Assembly: GCF_010015445.1 (NCBI RefSeq)
Contig: NC_053121.1
Coordinates: 32,563,934-32,627,933 of the forward strand
Direction: 5' to 3'
Source of the DNA: Perca fluviatilis
Taxonomy: Eukaryota > Chordata > Actinopteri > Perciformes > Percidae
Length of the DNA: 64,000 nt
Position numbers and translations under genes: made by a program. Of the stretch, positions 11,052 through 21,498 are shown piece after piece (positions within the stretch are counted from its first letter, which is position 1; each line of letters begins with the position of its first letter). The notes beneath the pieces were generated by a model, which had not been told where the DNA came from, did not search any database, and saw nothing but the letters and a program-made list of their open reading frames with translations.

Positions 11052-11965
11052 GATAGTCTCGCTTTGCCAGACCCTCCTCCACAGCGCTGCGGAGGAGGGT
11101 CTGGCTAGCTAGTCCACACAGCATTCTGGGATAGGAGAAAAATGTGCTCTGGTTTATTGGGATTTCTTTAAACCAATCACAATCGTCTTGGGGGGCACTT
11201 AGCGCCGGACGGAGCGACGGCATTGCTGCAAAATAGCCTCGGGAAGGAACTTGTTTTGGTGGAACATGTTTACGTTCAAAAGTAGTTTTAGTCGTGCAAC
11301 AGAAAACTCAGATTGGACAGATAGTCTAGCTAGCTGTCTGGATTTACCCTGCAGAGATCTGAGGAGCAGTTAACCATAGTCCTCAGAAATCCACCAAAAA
11401 TTCCAACACAAAGAAAAGTGGAAGGTAACGGACATCCGGGCGAAAAGAGCGTGATCCGGCGGAATTTCCTGCGGCAACGGAGCAATCCCAGAAGTGGAAC
11501 GTCGTGGATATAGACCACATGTGTCAAACTCAAGGCCCGCGGGCCAAATCCGGCCCCCCGCAGATTTTGATCCAGCCCGCATATCAGTTTAGGTGCACAA
11601 TAAACTTTGGCCCACATACTTTTTGTAGCTTTTTTCATTGTTTTTTTCCAACTTTTTTGTCACTTTTTCCAATGTTTTTTGGCCCGTTTTATGACGTTTT
11701 TGCTGCTTTTTTTTCAACTTTTTTAGTCTTTTTTTCTTTGATGGCTAAGTTACTTTTTTTGCTGACGTTTTTGGGTCTTTATGTCGACCGAGCTGTAAGC
11801 GAGAAGATTATATGAGACACGCAATAATACAATAAAAGATGCTTGACTTTTACGATGAAATAATAGCATGTGAATAACCCAAACATGTCTGGCCCTGGAT
11901 GTGATTCTTGTTTTGCAGTGTGGCCCTTCGTGGAATTGAGTTTGGCCCCCCTGATATAGACTATC
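11052..11965. mobile_element. Older interspersed element, split by a hAT-like insertion
   Basis: The outer element starts GATAGTCTCGCTTTGCCAGA and ends in ATATAGACTATC, giving an inverted GATAGTCT at both ends. ATTAA flanks it (11047-11051 and 11966-11970). Near the left end is a perfect 15-bp hairpin (11066-11080 with 11091-11105). I recognise this as a high-copy teleost repeat. Its 3' end is interrupted at 11516-11953. Without the insert it is about 468 bp, with no coding capacity. Confidence 0.7.
11516..11953. mobile_element. hAT-like MITE inserted into the 11052-11965 element
   Basis: It is flanked by a perfect 8-base duplication ATATAGAC (11508-11515 and 11954-11961), the size typical of hAT transposition. 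The left end is CACATGTGTCAAACTCAAGG and the inverted right end is CAGGGGGGCCAAACTCAATT, sharing CAAACTCAA. The interior is T-rich with repeated CTTTTTT motifs and no transposase. Removing it restores the outer repeat's end, which shows the order of events. Confidence 0.85.
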
Positions 11966-11970
11966 ATTAA

Positions 11971-13313
11971 GGTAATAGGTATTCACACCTCTTGCCCCCG
12001 TACAGTACACTCCCACCTCCTCAGCTCCCAGCAGACCACTCAGCATGTCTCCCCTCATTAGCAGAGTCGTCACACGGCTCTGCAGCTTGATGGACAAATC
12101 ACCGGTGCATCCTCTGAGGGCTTACATGTGAAACAACATTACTGTAACGCTCCACAAATTATCACCCGATCTTAAGGGCGCTCTACATTTTCACATGTGC
12201 ATCAAAGCTGCGAGGCTCGTCTTCGATAAAGTGTTCTGTAATGCCGTGTGTACTGCAGCCAGCCGGTGCCTTTCAACACACATGAAAGCTCCAGCGTGTC
12301 GGAGCTGTTGGGAAATGAAAAGAAAAAGATAGATGTGTGTGTGTGTGCGTGCGTGGGTGCGTGTGTGTCAGGAGTGACAATGGCTGTCCCATCTTTGAAG
12401 AAGCGCCTTTCTTCCTCTCCAACTGTGAAACTCTGCGGTTTTTACCCCAGCATCGAGTGGCTGGGATTAAGCGGGGCTCTGGTTGCCACCAGCTTGAGAA
12501 CATTTCTAGAAGTGAATGATGGATGCTAAACAGACAACATCGTCATAATCAGACCTCTGGCTCGGGTGTCACTGTGCTGTCGGGGGAGTCGCTCTGTCAG
12601 GCTCCGCAGAGGCAAACCCCATCTGTTTCTCGTCCCACGTGTGACATTCTGCTGCCTCGGCGAATTCTCAGAGTTTGGTTTTGTTTTCTAATTCGGGGAG
12701 ATGCTGCTGACTTAAGTGCTGGTTATCTCACTTTGTGTTTGGCAACCGGCAGAGCGGCCGCGCTCCGTTGGGGAAAGAGAGGATTCTCCCAGTTGGTCCC
12801 ACCGGTTTCTTTGGCTTTGGCAAAGCAGATGTTGGTATTGTTTACATATGACTTGTGGGATGGATGTTGTAGTGGCAAAATGAAATCACTTCTATCAGCG
12901 GTAGGCAATTGGTCTTGACTCGTTCTTTATTTTCAATCCTTTAGTTAAGTCTGCAGACAGGTACTCACAGAATGGGCATCACCGCGTTGCGTTTTGTGAA
13001 TTTATTAGCAAACTTTCCTGTACAGCCAAAGTCCTCTGTTTTCATCCAAAACATTTCCCCGAGTTCTCTCAGACAGAAATCCACATTGAAAACGTCCAAC
13101 TTGCTGTTCCAACTTTCCGACCTTGTTACATTAATTATTCGTTACAAACTTTACATTACTTTTTACGGTCAAAAAAACGTTTTGCCCCGCAGCTACCGCT
13201 GACCCAAAACAAAAAACTCCTTCTCTACCCAAACAAAAGGCACCTGCACCGTAGCTTGAACATAGAACTAGAGTAAATTAGATCTGTAACAACACTTGCG
13301 CATTGTAGCATCT
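11971..13313. other. Intergenic, no gene recognised
   Basis: The stretch is unique-looking and includes a degenerate GT tract near 12333-12368. Open frames of 60-131 residues (for example 12523-12918) show no domain, and their composition does not suggest coding. Confidence 0.55.
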
Positions 13314-13317
13314 TTAA

Positions 13318-13825
13318 AGGTCCCATGGTATGAAAATGTCGCTTTATGAGGTTTTTTAACATTAATATGCATTCCCCCAGCCTGCCTATGGTCCCCCAGT
13401 TGCTAGAAATGGTGATAGGTGTAAACCGAGCCCTGGGTATCCTGCTCTGCCTTTGAGAAAATGAAAGCTCAGATGGACCGATCTGGAATCTTCTCCTTAT
13501 GAGGTCATAAGGAGCAAGGTTACCTCCCCTTTCTCTGCTTTGCCCGCCCAGAGAATTTGGCCCACCCATGAGAGAGAGACATCATGGCTTTCAAACGAGC
13601 AAAGTGGCAGTTGGTCAAGGACACAACCCCACCCTCCACCATCTCCTCCTCAATAGCTACAGACACAGAAATGGCACATACTAAGGAAAGCTCATTGTGG
13701 GACTGGCTCTAGTGGCTGTAATTCTGCACCAAGGCTGAATTTCGGGAAAGAGACTTCAGATACAGTATTAGGGGACCACTAAGGCCTATATAAAAGCATC
13801 CAAAGAGCACCATGTCATGGGACCT
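13318..13825 (-). mobile_element. TTAA-flanked MITE, family AGGTCCCATG, copy 1
   Basis: Both ends read inward AGGTCCCATG(G/A)(T/C)ATG and are flanked by TTAA (13314-13317 and 13826-13829). The whole 508-bp sequence is the reverse complement of the copy at 28530-29042. The short open frame in both copies is simply the shared repeat, and no transposase is encoded. A TTAA duplication is known for piggyBac and Kolobok elements; TTAAAGG ends resemble the T2-type MITEs described in Xenopus. Confidence 0.85.
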
Positions 13826-13829
13826 TTAA

Positions 13830-14774
13830 GCTCATTGTTTTGGTTTAATGGCCCTTTACTGATCTGGTTCAGTCTTAATGCTCTCAACGACCCTGTTTTT
13901 AGCCCAAAAAGCTCTAAATACCCTCTGTACACTATCTGACCTGCGCCAAACTGCAGACAGACAAAGTTAGCAATTAGTTGCGAAGGAGTTAACAGCTAAA
14001 GATCTTGATGCTTCCCTCAGGGTTTGTCGAGACCAACTCAGAGCGACAGTGAAGGGAATATAATATTTATTTATCCAGGTAACCTGAAACACATCTCCAA
14101 ATGAATGCAAATGTTGCTCAGTGTCTGTTGAATGCTAATTGCTAACCTGTTCCCAATTTCAACTCAATACAGTGACAATGGATCAATCCTGCGTTTACAG
14201 CTTGTTCCACTACACCTAAAGTGTCCCCAAAAATGCTAATTGATGCTTTAAACCCATTTCTAAACTTAGTAGGTTTAATTTTTATAACCTAACTTAGTTT
14301 CTATTTATATTATGGAACACAAATGGGATTAAAACTACCTCTGGTTTTGATATTTTAAAAATAAACCAGCTAAATTAAGCCCTGTTGGTCCAACCCACCC
14401 AATCCCAGTTTCCTTAAATTTCTCCTCATCTGATATAAGTCCCCTGATCTCTCACTCTATGTAATGTAGCACTAACCTCTCCTGTCATGTTAGTGCCTGC
14501 TATTCCTCACCTGGCCACCAGTTGTCCTCAGTGTACTGTGGACTCACCTGTCTACACACCTGCTCCACATTTGTCATCAGCCTCTGTACATATACTCCCC
14601 CGCCAGCACTCACTCCTTTGCTAGGTTGTCACCTCAGTTTTCAAGGTGTTTTTGTCTTGTCTTATGATCACTTACCTGTTTTTTGTTATTTTGTTTTTGA
14701 CCAAGTGAAAAATAGTTTTTGCCCTTCAACCACTGACTCATGGGTCTGTGTTCATACTTGGACTTTACTTGAGT
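13830..14774. other. Intergenic; possible retroelement remnant
   Basis: There is no gene. The pyrimidine-rich section 14490-14760 resembles the 3' or LTR-like part of fish retroelements (dense CTGT/CCTG and TTTTGT motifs), but I cannot place its ends. The rest is AT-rich and unassigned. Confidence 0.35.
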
Positions 14775-14936
14775 ATTTGCATTTTTTTAAAGATTTTTTT
14801 AGTTTTGCATTTTTAGGCCTTTATTTTTGACAGGACAGCCTAGACTTGACAGGGGAGAGAGAGGGAGAATGACATGCAGCATCGAAGACTGAGCCTCTGT
14901 TTATAGGCTCGCGCTTTACCAAATGTGTTGCCCAGA
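14775..14936 (-). mobile_element. tRNA-derived SINE, minus strand, internally deleted
   Basis: This is the reverse orientation of a common teleost SINE: tttaggcctttatttttgac, then acaggacagcctagacttga, a G/A-rich stretch and gaatgacatgcagca, followed by gactgagcctctgtttatag and the A-box end gcgctttacc. The part that should carry the B box (ccgcaggt and onward) is missing. The same family occurs at 59655-59815 (plus) and 62005-62105 (minus). Confidence 0.65.
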
Positions 14937-15699
14937 GTATTTGTAATTTAAGTTACTAGTTACTTTGCAGATTAAGATTTTAACTTAAAACACATGATAA
15001 GCTCATTAAACACAATGCATTGCTAAGTATTAAACCAGTGGCTCCCAACCTTGCCAAAGCTTATGACCACTTACAATAAAGAAGTGTCTAGATGTTCAGC
15101 AGGTCCGGAATAACTGTTCCTAAAGAGGTCACACTATCCATTATTTCACACAAAAAAACTAAGATTAGAGAAGTGAACATCAATTTACAACATTTTCCAT
15201 GAGCTTCCACAGCGGGTGCAGACCCAACCAGACCAGACTCAGTTCGACACAATTTGTACTGTATTTGTACAATGTTTTTTAAATGATTTCATTTTTGATC
15301 TTTTATTTTCTTGAAGCACGCTTGATCCCCTCAACGTCCAGCACCCTTGCAGACTTGACGAGAAGACGGTGAGCACTTCAGGCACATCACAGCAAGTATG
15401 TGTTGTCCGCGTGGGTCCCAGTTCACAAATCTGGGGGGGGGGGGGGGGATATTTGGGTTGAGCCCTTATCAAGACTTTAAACTCTGTGGCTACGGTTCTT
15501 TAATCATACTGGAGTTCAGTTTGGACCACAACTCCAGCCAACCAGTTTCAAGAATGGTTCTGCTATGAATCATTCGTGATCCTTGGCTTACATGTACACA
15601 AAAACATTGCATAAATAATGATCAACAAGCAAATCACACAGGCAGAGCCAAAACCCCAAGACCAGAATATAACATAACGCGCGCACATATATACACACA

Positions 15700-15733
<34 letters not shown>

Positions 15734-17740
15734 AACACAAAAACACACACAGAAGTCTCCATGTGGCCAAATATGCCTGGTGTGGGTGGACTGGCTATCT
15801 AAATGTTTACTGTTCCGTTGGAACAGTTACTTTGAAGGCCTCAGCTGCAGTTTGATAGAGAAAAAGGGTGATTTTTTTCTTTTTACAATGTATAAATCTT
15901 AAATTGAAAATTAGTAGGGTAGCAATTATGTATAAAGCTTTAAATTTCATGATCATGGCTTATAATCCTGATTACAGCTCAGTATATAGTCCTCAAAATG
16001 AGTTACCGCTGGTCTTTGATTGAGGAAGTGGATAGTTTAATTGCACTTCTGCAACTTCTGCATCAACATCTTGATTATTTTCAACCGCAGTGGTTACTCA
16101 GGAAATGAAATAAAATGCATGAATATTTCAATCCGTTAACTTTTCATGACAACAAATAACATTAGCGCCATATGATCCTCCATGGTTAACTGCGCTTCTC
16201 TACATTAGAGGTGAGTTGTGTGTTTCTACCTCGGACACGGCACATTTCCTGTGGATTTCTGCGGCTTATTGTGGACTCGTGTGCCACATTTTTGGTCAGG
16301 ACAGTAGCATTTCTTTTATTGTGCTGAGTTAGGGAGAGACGATTACTGAGAACTGAAAACAATGCCGGTTCTGCTGCCAAGATCTTACTTCGGACTTCAG
16401 CATAACAAACATCCGTGATGAACTGAGGGAGGTTGTTGCTGTTCAATCCAAACCACAATCAGAAAACCATCAGCAGAAGAAGAAACTAGTGTTTTTTTGC
16501 ACATGTAGCAATGTAGCGCAGGAATACCTCACCTCAGATTTAGATCATATCAAAACAATTCAACTGCCATGACACACACATTGTAAATAGAAACTTGTAG
16601 TTCTCTTGCACATGTGCAAGGCTTTATTTAATCTGTTCATAGGCGGAAATCGCGGGGGGGGTCTGGGGGGTCGGGGGCTCAGGACCCGCCACATCTGAGG
16701 GTTGCCCCCCTCCCCCTAAAAAATATTCAAAAACATGCTGTGTATTGTAAATAATGTAATAAATGTAAAACAATACAAATGTAGCTTAAAAAAGCCATGT
16801 CAGTCTACTTACTGGAGTTCCACAAATACACATATCCTCTACAACTGTATAATTTTGGCTGTATTGTTTGTGTCCCCTTTGAAAATTGCTCTTGAGAAAT
16901 TTTATGTTTATTGTCCCCCAACAGTTAGATGAGATTTACACCCATGAATCTGTTACCTCGCTCAGACAAGTTTAACTTTGTCAGGAACGATTTGTCTTTT
17001 CTTTCTTTTTTTTTTTCATTACAAGGTAGTTAGAAGGACATTGTCAATACTTTTTAGATTTGAATGCTGCTGTATGGATGATGAACACAGGGATTTATGG
17101 CTGTTTGAGTCTTGCATTACGCCTTGTTTTTGTGTTATATGCGTTTATGCATCTGGCTACAAGGAGAATTTCCCCGCAGGGACAATAAAGAATTGAAATT
17201 GAGAGGATCAGAGCGCAGAAACGAGCAGCAGCAGCAGCGAGCAGGGACTCCACTTCTTGTTAAAGGTACCCAGTGGAGGTTTAACTGCAAGCAAACAACT
17301 TCCAATGTTTCTCACCAAACCACACTGTGTGTATCCTTCAGGTTGAACAAGACTTTGAATGCATTTCATTGGCACATTTACAAAGCGGTTTTTATGATTT
17401 TGGATAACCCTGCATTGTTAACACAGGCTTGCAGCTACTTTTTCAACATTATTTCTTATTTGCAGATTGCTGCCCTCATACTGTAGTGCAGTACCTTCTA
17501 CTGTCGGCTGAAATGTGTAAGCATTAAAGTATTAATAGGGCTGGATATGCAAGTCACATTAGCCTTAAACCCACTATGTCCCAGAGAAAAATAAATATTG
17601 GCAGCTGAAACTGTAACCACTTTATATTGCTGCTTTGTTTTATTCCTTGAGACCAATACACACGATTTATAATGGTAAATACCAAGCAAAGCCAGTTATT
17701 ATTGTTCATATAATTAAAGTTTAGCTATAGTAGCGACATG
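14937..17740. other. Intergenic, no gene recognised
   Basis: The stretch is AT-rich with a G-run (15433-15449), a CA microsatellite (about 15690-15751) and, at 17150-17195, the sequence gagaatttccccgcagggac followed by AATAAAG, which resembles the 3' tail of a fish LINE. The open frames lack recognisable domains. Confidence 0.5.
15690..15751. repeat. (AC)n microsatellite, interrupted
   Basis: These are AC dinucleotide runs interrupted by AT and AAAAACAC. The minus-strand open frames with Cys-Val repeats come from this tract. Confidence 0.95.
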
Positions 17741-18823
17741 GTTTTAGGGATGTCAATGTCAGCCTGTTGTTTGGTACACCACTTTGTTCCAAAAAGGTGC
17801 ATGGTCCTTAGTGGGGGGGTTCCTAAAGACTTTGGTGATCCTCTGAATTTTCCTCTAATGGCATCATGAGGCTGACATTTAAGTGAAATGTCTTGACAAC
17901 TGGAGGGATTGACATAAAATCACAGGTACAGACATTCGTGTACCCCACAAGATGAATTTTGTGATCATCTGACTTTTCATTTAGCGCCATCATCAGGTCA
18001 TTTTTATCCTTTTCCGGTACTTTGGTTAATGATGAAATGCCTGCATAGCTCTTTTCTCTAATTTCTTTAGTCTAAGGATCCCTTAGCTGAAAGAGCAGGA
18101 ACCCCCTACTAATATTGTATAAAATTGAGTTGCATATTAATCTGGGCCTACAATAACGCGTAGGTGCATACAATACTAAGCTATTAAAATAATTGTTGAC
18201 ATATTCATATATTTATACATCATGTTTTAATGTTTAACATACGTGTCAATGTCAAAGTCAATGTCAAATATATTTATATAGCACATTAAAACAGCCGTGG
18301 TTGACCAATGTGCTGAACAAGACAAAATATCGAATACAAAAATGATTACGTAAAATACATAGTTACAAATAACATGAAACAACAAAACACATTAAAAGAC
18401 ATTTGACGCCCAGACTCAGCTAGGACCAAATGCCAGAGTAAAAAGGTGTGTCTTTAGCAGGGACTTCAAAGTATATATAGTCTCCGCCTCTCGAATATAC
18501 AATATACAACAAGGTTGATCCCCCCTACTTTTTAGGCTAGCTTTAGGGACATCCAAAAGCAAGTGGTTGGTTGACCTTAATGTTGTGAATAGTGATGTAA
18601 AAGTTCAGCCAGTTACAAAGGGGCCAAACCATTTAAAGCCTTGAAGACGAGTAATAAGGTCTTAAAATCAATCCTGTAACCTACATGTGGCACAGTGAAT
18701 CCTTAAGCTTCACTGTATCTGTGGATGGCTACCCTAGTGGCTAGCTTACCTATAGGCTAGTAAGCCTATCATCCATGTTTTGTTTTTTTTCACAAATAGG
18801 CTGATTTATGTTTGCTTATAAGC
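17741..18823. other. Degenerate interspersed repeat sequence
   Basis: Segments at 17750-18010 (around tttggtgatcctctgaattt) and 18255-18700 (around atttatatagcacattaaaa and accatttaaagccttgaaga) match sequence types I know as dispersed fish repeats, probably retroelement 3' ends. I cannot define borders or target duplications. Confidence 0.4.
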
Positions 18824-19251
18824 GTGTGTCCCATTTGTACTCAGAACTCGGATTTTCCAAGGTAAAAGTCGGAAACGCGCCCCCTGACCTTGGATTTCCG
18901 AGCTCGGAACTCGGGCAACGAGCTACCCGGAGCTAAAAATCCAACATGGCTGCTCCGTGCATCAACAGTTGTGAAAGCTGTAGTAACATACAGTTAAAAG
19001 CACTTCTGTGTTATTTGTGTCTCACTAAATCATTCGTACACGCAGCGCTGTGGACAATGTTGTCACGCTGTTTGTATGCACAAAAACAGCTTGATGCGTT
19101 GTTATAAACTGGCATTGCTAACAATGGCTAACCTGTTTAGAGCTAATGAAAACAGTGAAAATCCGACTTGTAAATGGAACGAACGCATTCAACTCGGCTG
19201 TGACGTCATTCCCAGCTTCGGCTTCCGAGTTCCGATGTAAATGGAACACAC
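18824..19251. mobile_element. MITE with GTGT(G/T)(T/C)CCATTT termini
   Basis: The left end GTGTGTCCCATTTGTACTCA and the inverted right end GTGTGTTCCATTTACATCGG match, and the match continues through GAACTCGGA. It is 428 bp with no open frame of interest. TATAA occurs close to both outer ends and may be target sequence. The flanking blocks 18060-18170 and 19260-19420 look like two halves of another repeat (both contain GA(A/C)CCCCCT-type motifs), so this may be a nested insertion. Confidence 0.6.
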
Positions 19252-19670
19252 TATAACATGTCGGATTCATGTTGATGTATATTTTTAGACATTTTTTGAA
19301 AAAAGGAAGAAAAAAAATGATCAAACAATAATTTGGTGGCCCCCCTGCAGTAATAACTCTGAGGACCCCCCTAGGGGTCCCTGACCCCCTGTTGAAGATC
19401 TTTGGCATAACTGATGACAGTGCCATCAGCTTCAGCTGTACTTTAACATTAAAGCATTTACCTCAAAGCACTGCTGCGCCTTGGCCGTCGACTAATCCCC
19501 TGAGGTAGTAAAGCTGTATTTGTTGTTAGATGTCAGCTCAGTGTATACGTTGTGGACTTACCTGGTGGTAAGGAATCCCCCAAGGGGTCGGAAAGATGAA
19601 CTTGAAGGTGAGAAGATAAACCAACGTACGAGGTTAGGAAACGAGTTTCAACAATATTCTGCTGCACACA

Positions 19671-20418
19671 ATAGGATCGTTCGAGATGAGCCAGGTCTGC
19701 GCAGAATCGATCACCGGCGATCGCCGCCCAATGCGTGCCGGTTGGATTTGTGTCCGACTTGATCCCGACTTGCTCTGACGTCACGCACACGTGGGCAACG
19801 ATAACCTCACGAGATCAAGGCGGCCGCAGTTCTGAGACGCAGGCGGCGCAGTTGCTTTTCACCGACTGCAAGACCCAGGCAGACCCAGGGCATGCTGGGA
19901 AACGCCTGGCTCTCAGCTGATCTAACAATGCTGATTGGTTCAGAATCGAACATGATGACATTTTATATAAACTTTCTTTTATTTTGAATTGGAGGGATTT
20001 CAACTGCTATTTGTCTGATTTAAAGGCTTACTCTGTACAGAACACCTGTTGTGTGGCTGGTAGTTCAGTTTAGAAGTCAGAGACTAAATCTGTTCAGATT
20101 ACAGATCATCTACAGTGTGTTGTGTATTACCATCAGCACCAGATCGCATGTAGAGCATTTTGAGAGCTACTCTGTCTTTATAAAACAACTGGAGACTGCG
20201 TACAAGCCGATGTATGGGTCTGATAACATTTTATTAAATCGGAATCGGACCTAACAGGATTTGAGTGTTTCTGGGACTTCATGTTCAGCCTGAAGGCTGC
20301 TGGATTCGGCTGGAAACTGTCCGACTTGAGAGCAGATTTTTGTCACCGCCCCCCTGCTGCTGCCGCCTGCTCTCGTCCACTTTACAGGCGAGGAGCAGTT
20401 CATCTCGAACGAGCCTAT
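19671..20418 (+). mobile_element. Inverted-repeat element, family CGTTCGAGATGA, copy 1
   Basis: The left end ATAGGATCGTTCGAGATGAG and the inverted right end ATAGGCTCGTTCGAGATGAA match over 19 bases. The 748-bp body is nearly identical to copy 2 (40114-40856), and its last 150 bases match copy 3 (63150-63302). A 61-codon frame (19735-19920) is shared with copy 2 with one substitution, but it lacks any domain and is probably carried along. The superfamily is not recognised. Confidence 0.8.
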
Positions 20419-20571
20419 TCACTTTTACTTTTCAGACTTTTCTCTAATGTTACCTTTTTTTTATGAAATACTGTACAGTTTCACCCCTTCAGGGCTCCAA
20501 AGGTTTTTTTGCACGACGGTGTCTCAAGCAACACCAAAGAAACTGAGAACCATTGCTGTGGAAACATTTAA

Positions 20572-20947
20572 AGCTTTAGTGCGTAACTTTTTGATATTAA
20601 TGAACGTCCGTTACATTTAAGCCATTGCCAAATGAGTTGCTACAGAGTTAATAAAGACTAACAGCTCCACACAACTCTCTCTGGATTTCTCAGTATGGCT
20701 ATGTTCAGAAGATTGTCGTCCGGTGACTTTTGCGAGCAGAAACTTAAGTGAAGATAATTACTTCTTCTGAAGAGTCCATGTTTTTTTTAATCCTCCGTGT
20801 CCTCCTTGGCTACTAGCAACTGCGTGGAGGAGGGGTGGGGGCGGTGCGCGATCACAGAAGGCTTGTATGATGTGGACGCGCCGGCAGTTTCGTTGTCATT
20901 ACTTGGAATTCCTCATGGGGGCGACAGAAACTACGCACTATAGCTTT
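20572..20947 (+). mobile_element. TTAA-flanked MITE, family AGCT(T/A)TAGTGCG
   Basis: The left end AGCTTTAGTGCGTAACTTTT and the inverted right end (A)AGCTATAGTGCGTAGTTTCT match. TTAA lies at 20568-20571 and 20948-20951. A truncated copy of the left part is at 10575-10660. It is 376 bp, non-coding, with a G-rich interior. Confidence 0.8.
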
Positions 20948-21450
20948 TTAATAAAAAAAATTAAAAATTAAAAAATGTGATGATAGTGGACACAAAATAA
21001 TCTAACCTGCAACTTTTTGGTCATTCAATGACCTCTTTGCAAACCTGGCTCAGCTTAAAGTCAAAGTGAGATCAAACTCAACTCTCTTGTTCCATGATTT
21101 TCTAGCTGAAACCTGAGATATGCGATTCAGAAACAAATGTACAGTCCAAACAAGAAGTCCACCTCTTTCTGAAGAGCCCAGACAGAGCTTCACATTCTGT
21201 AACTGTTAAGCACACTTTGTCTTTTTTCCAGTTAATTTACAGGCCTGGCACAACAAGTCAAACTAATGTAATGCCGATGTCTTCTCTCAGTGACAGCATA
21301 TTATGAACCACAGAAACAGCTGCTCTACACTGTATGTAATTACCACATATTTCTCTTCAGCCTGTCTGTTGTGATGTTTATGAAACCCTAGTGTTTCTGC
21401 CTGCGTGCTGGTGCGAGAGTGTGAATGTGTGTAAAAAGCACATACATAAA

Positions 21451-21451
<1 letters not shown>

Positions 21452-21496
<45 letters not shown>
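21452..21496. repeat. (CA)n microsatellite
   Basis: This is a perfect CA run of about 45 bases. Confidence 0.97.

Positions 21497-21498
<2 letters not shown>

Noticed and set aside
19735..19920. 61-codon frame conserved with 40178-40363
   Set aside because: The surrounding non-coding parts of the two repeat copies are just as similar, so the frame shows no special conservation.
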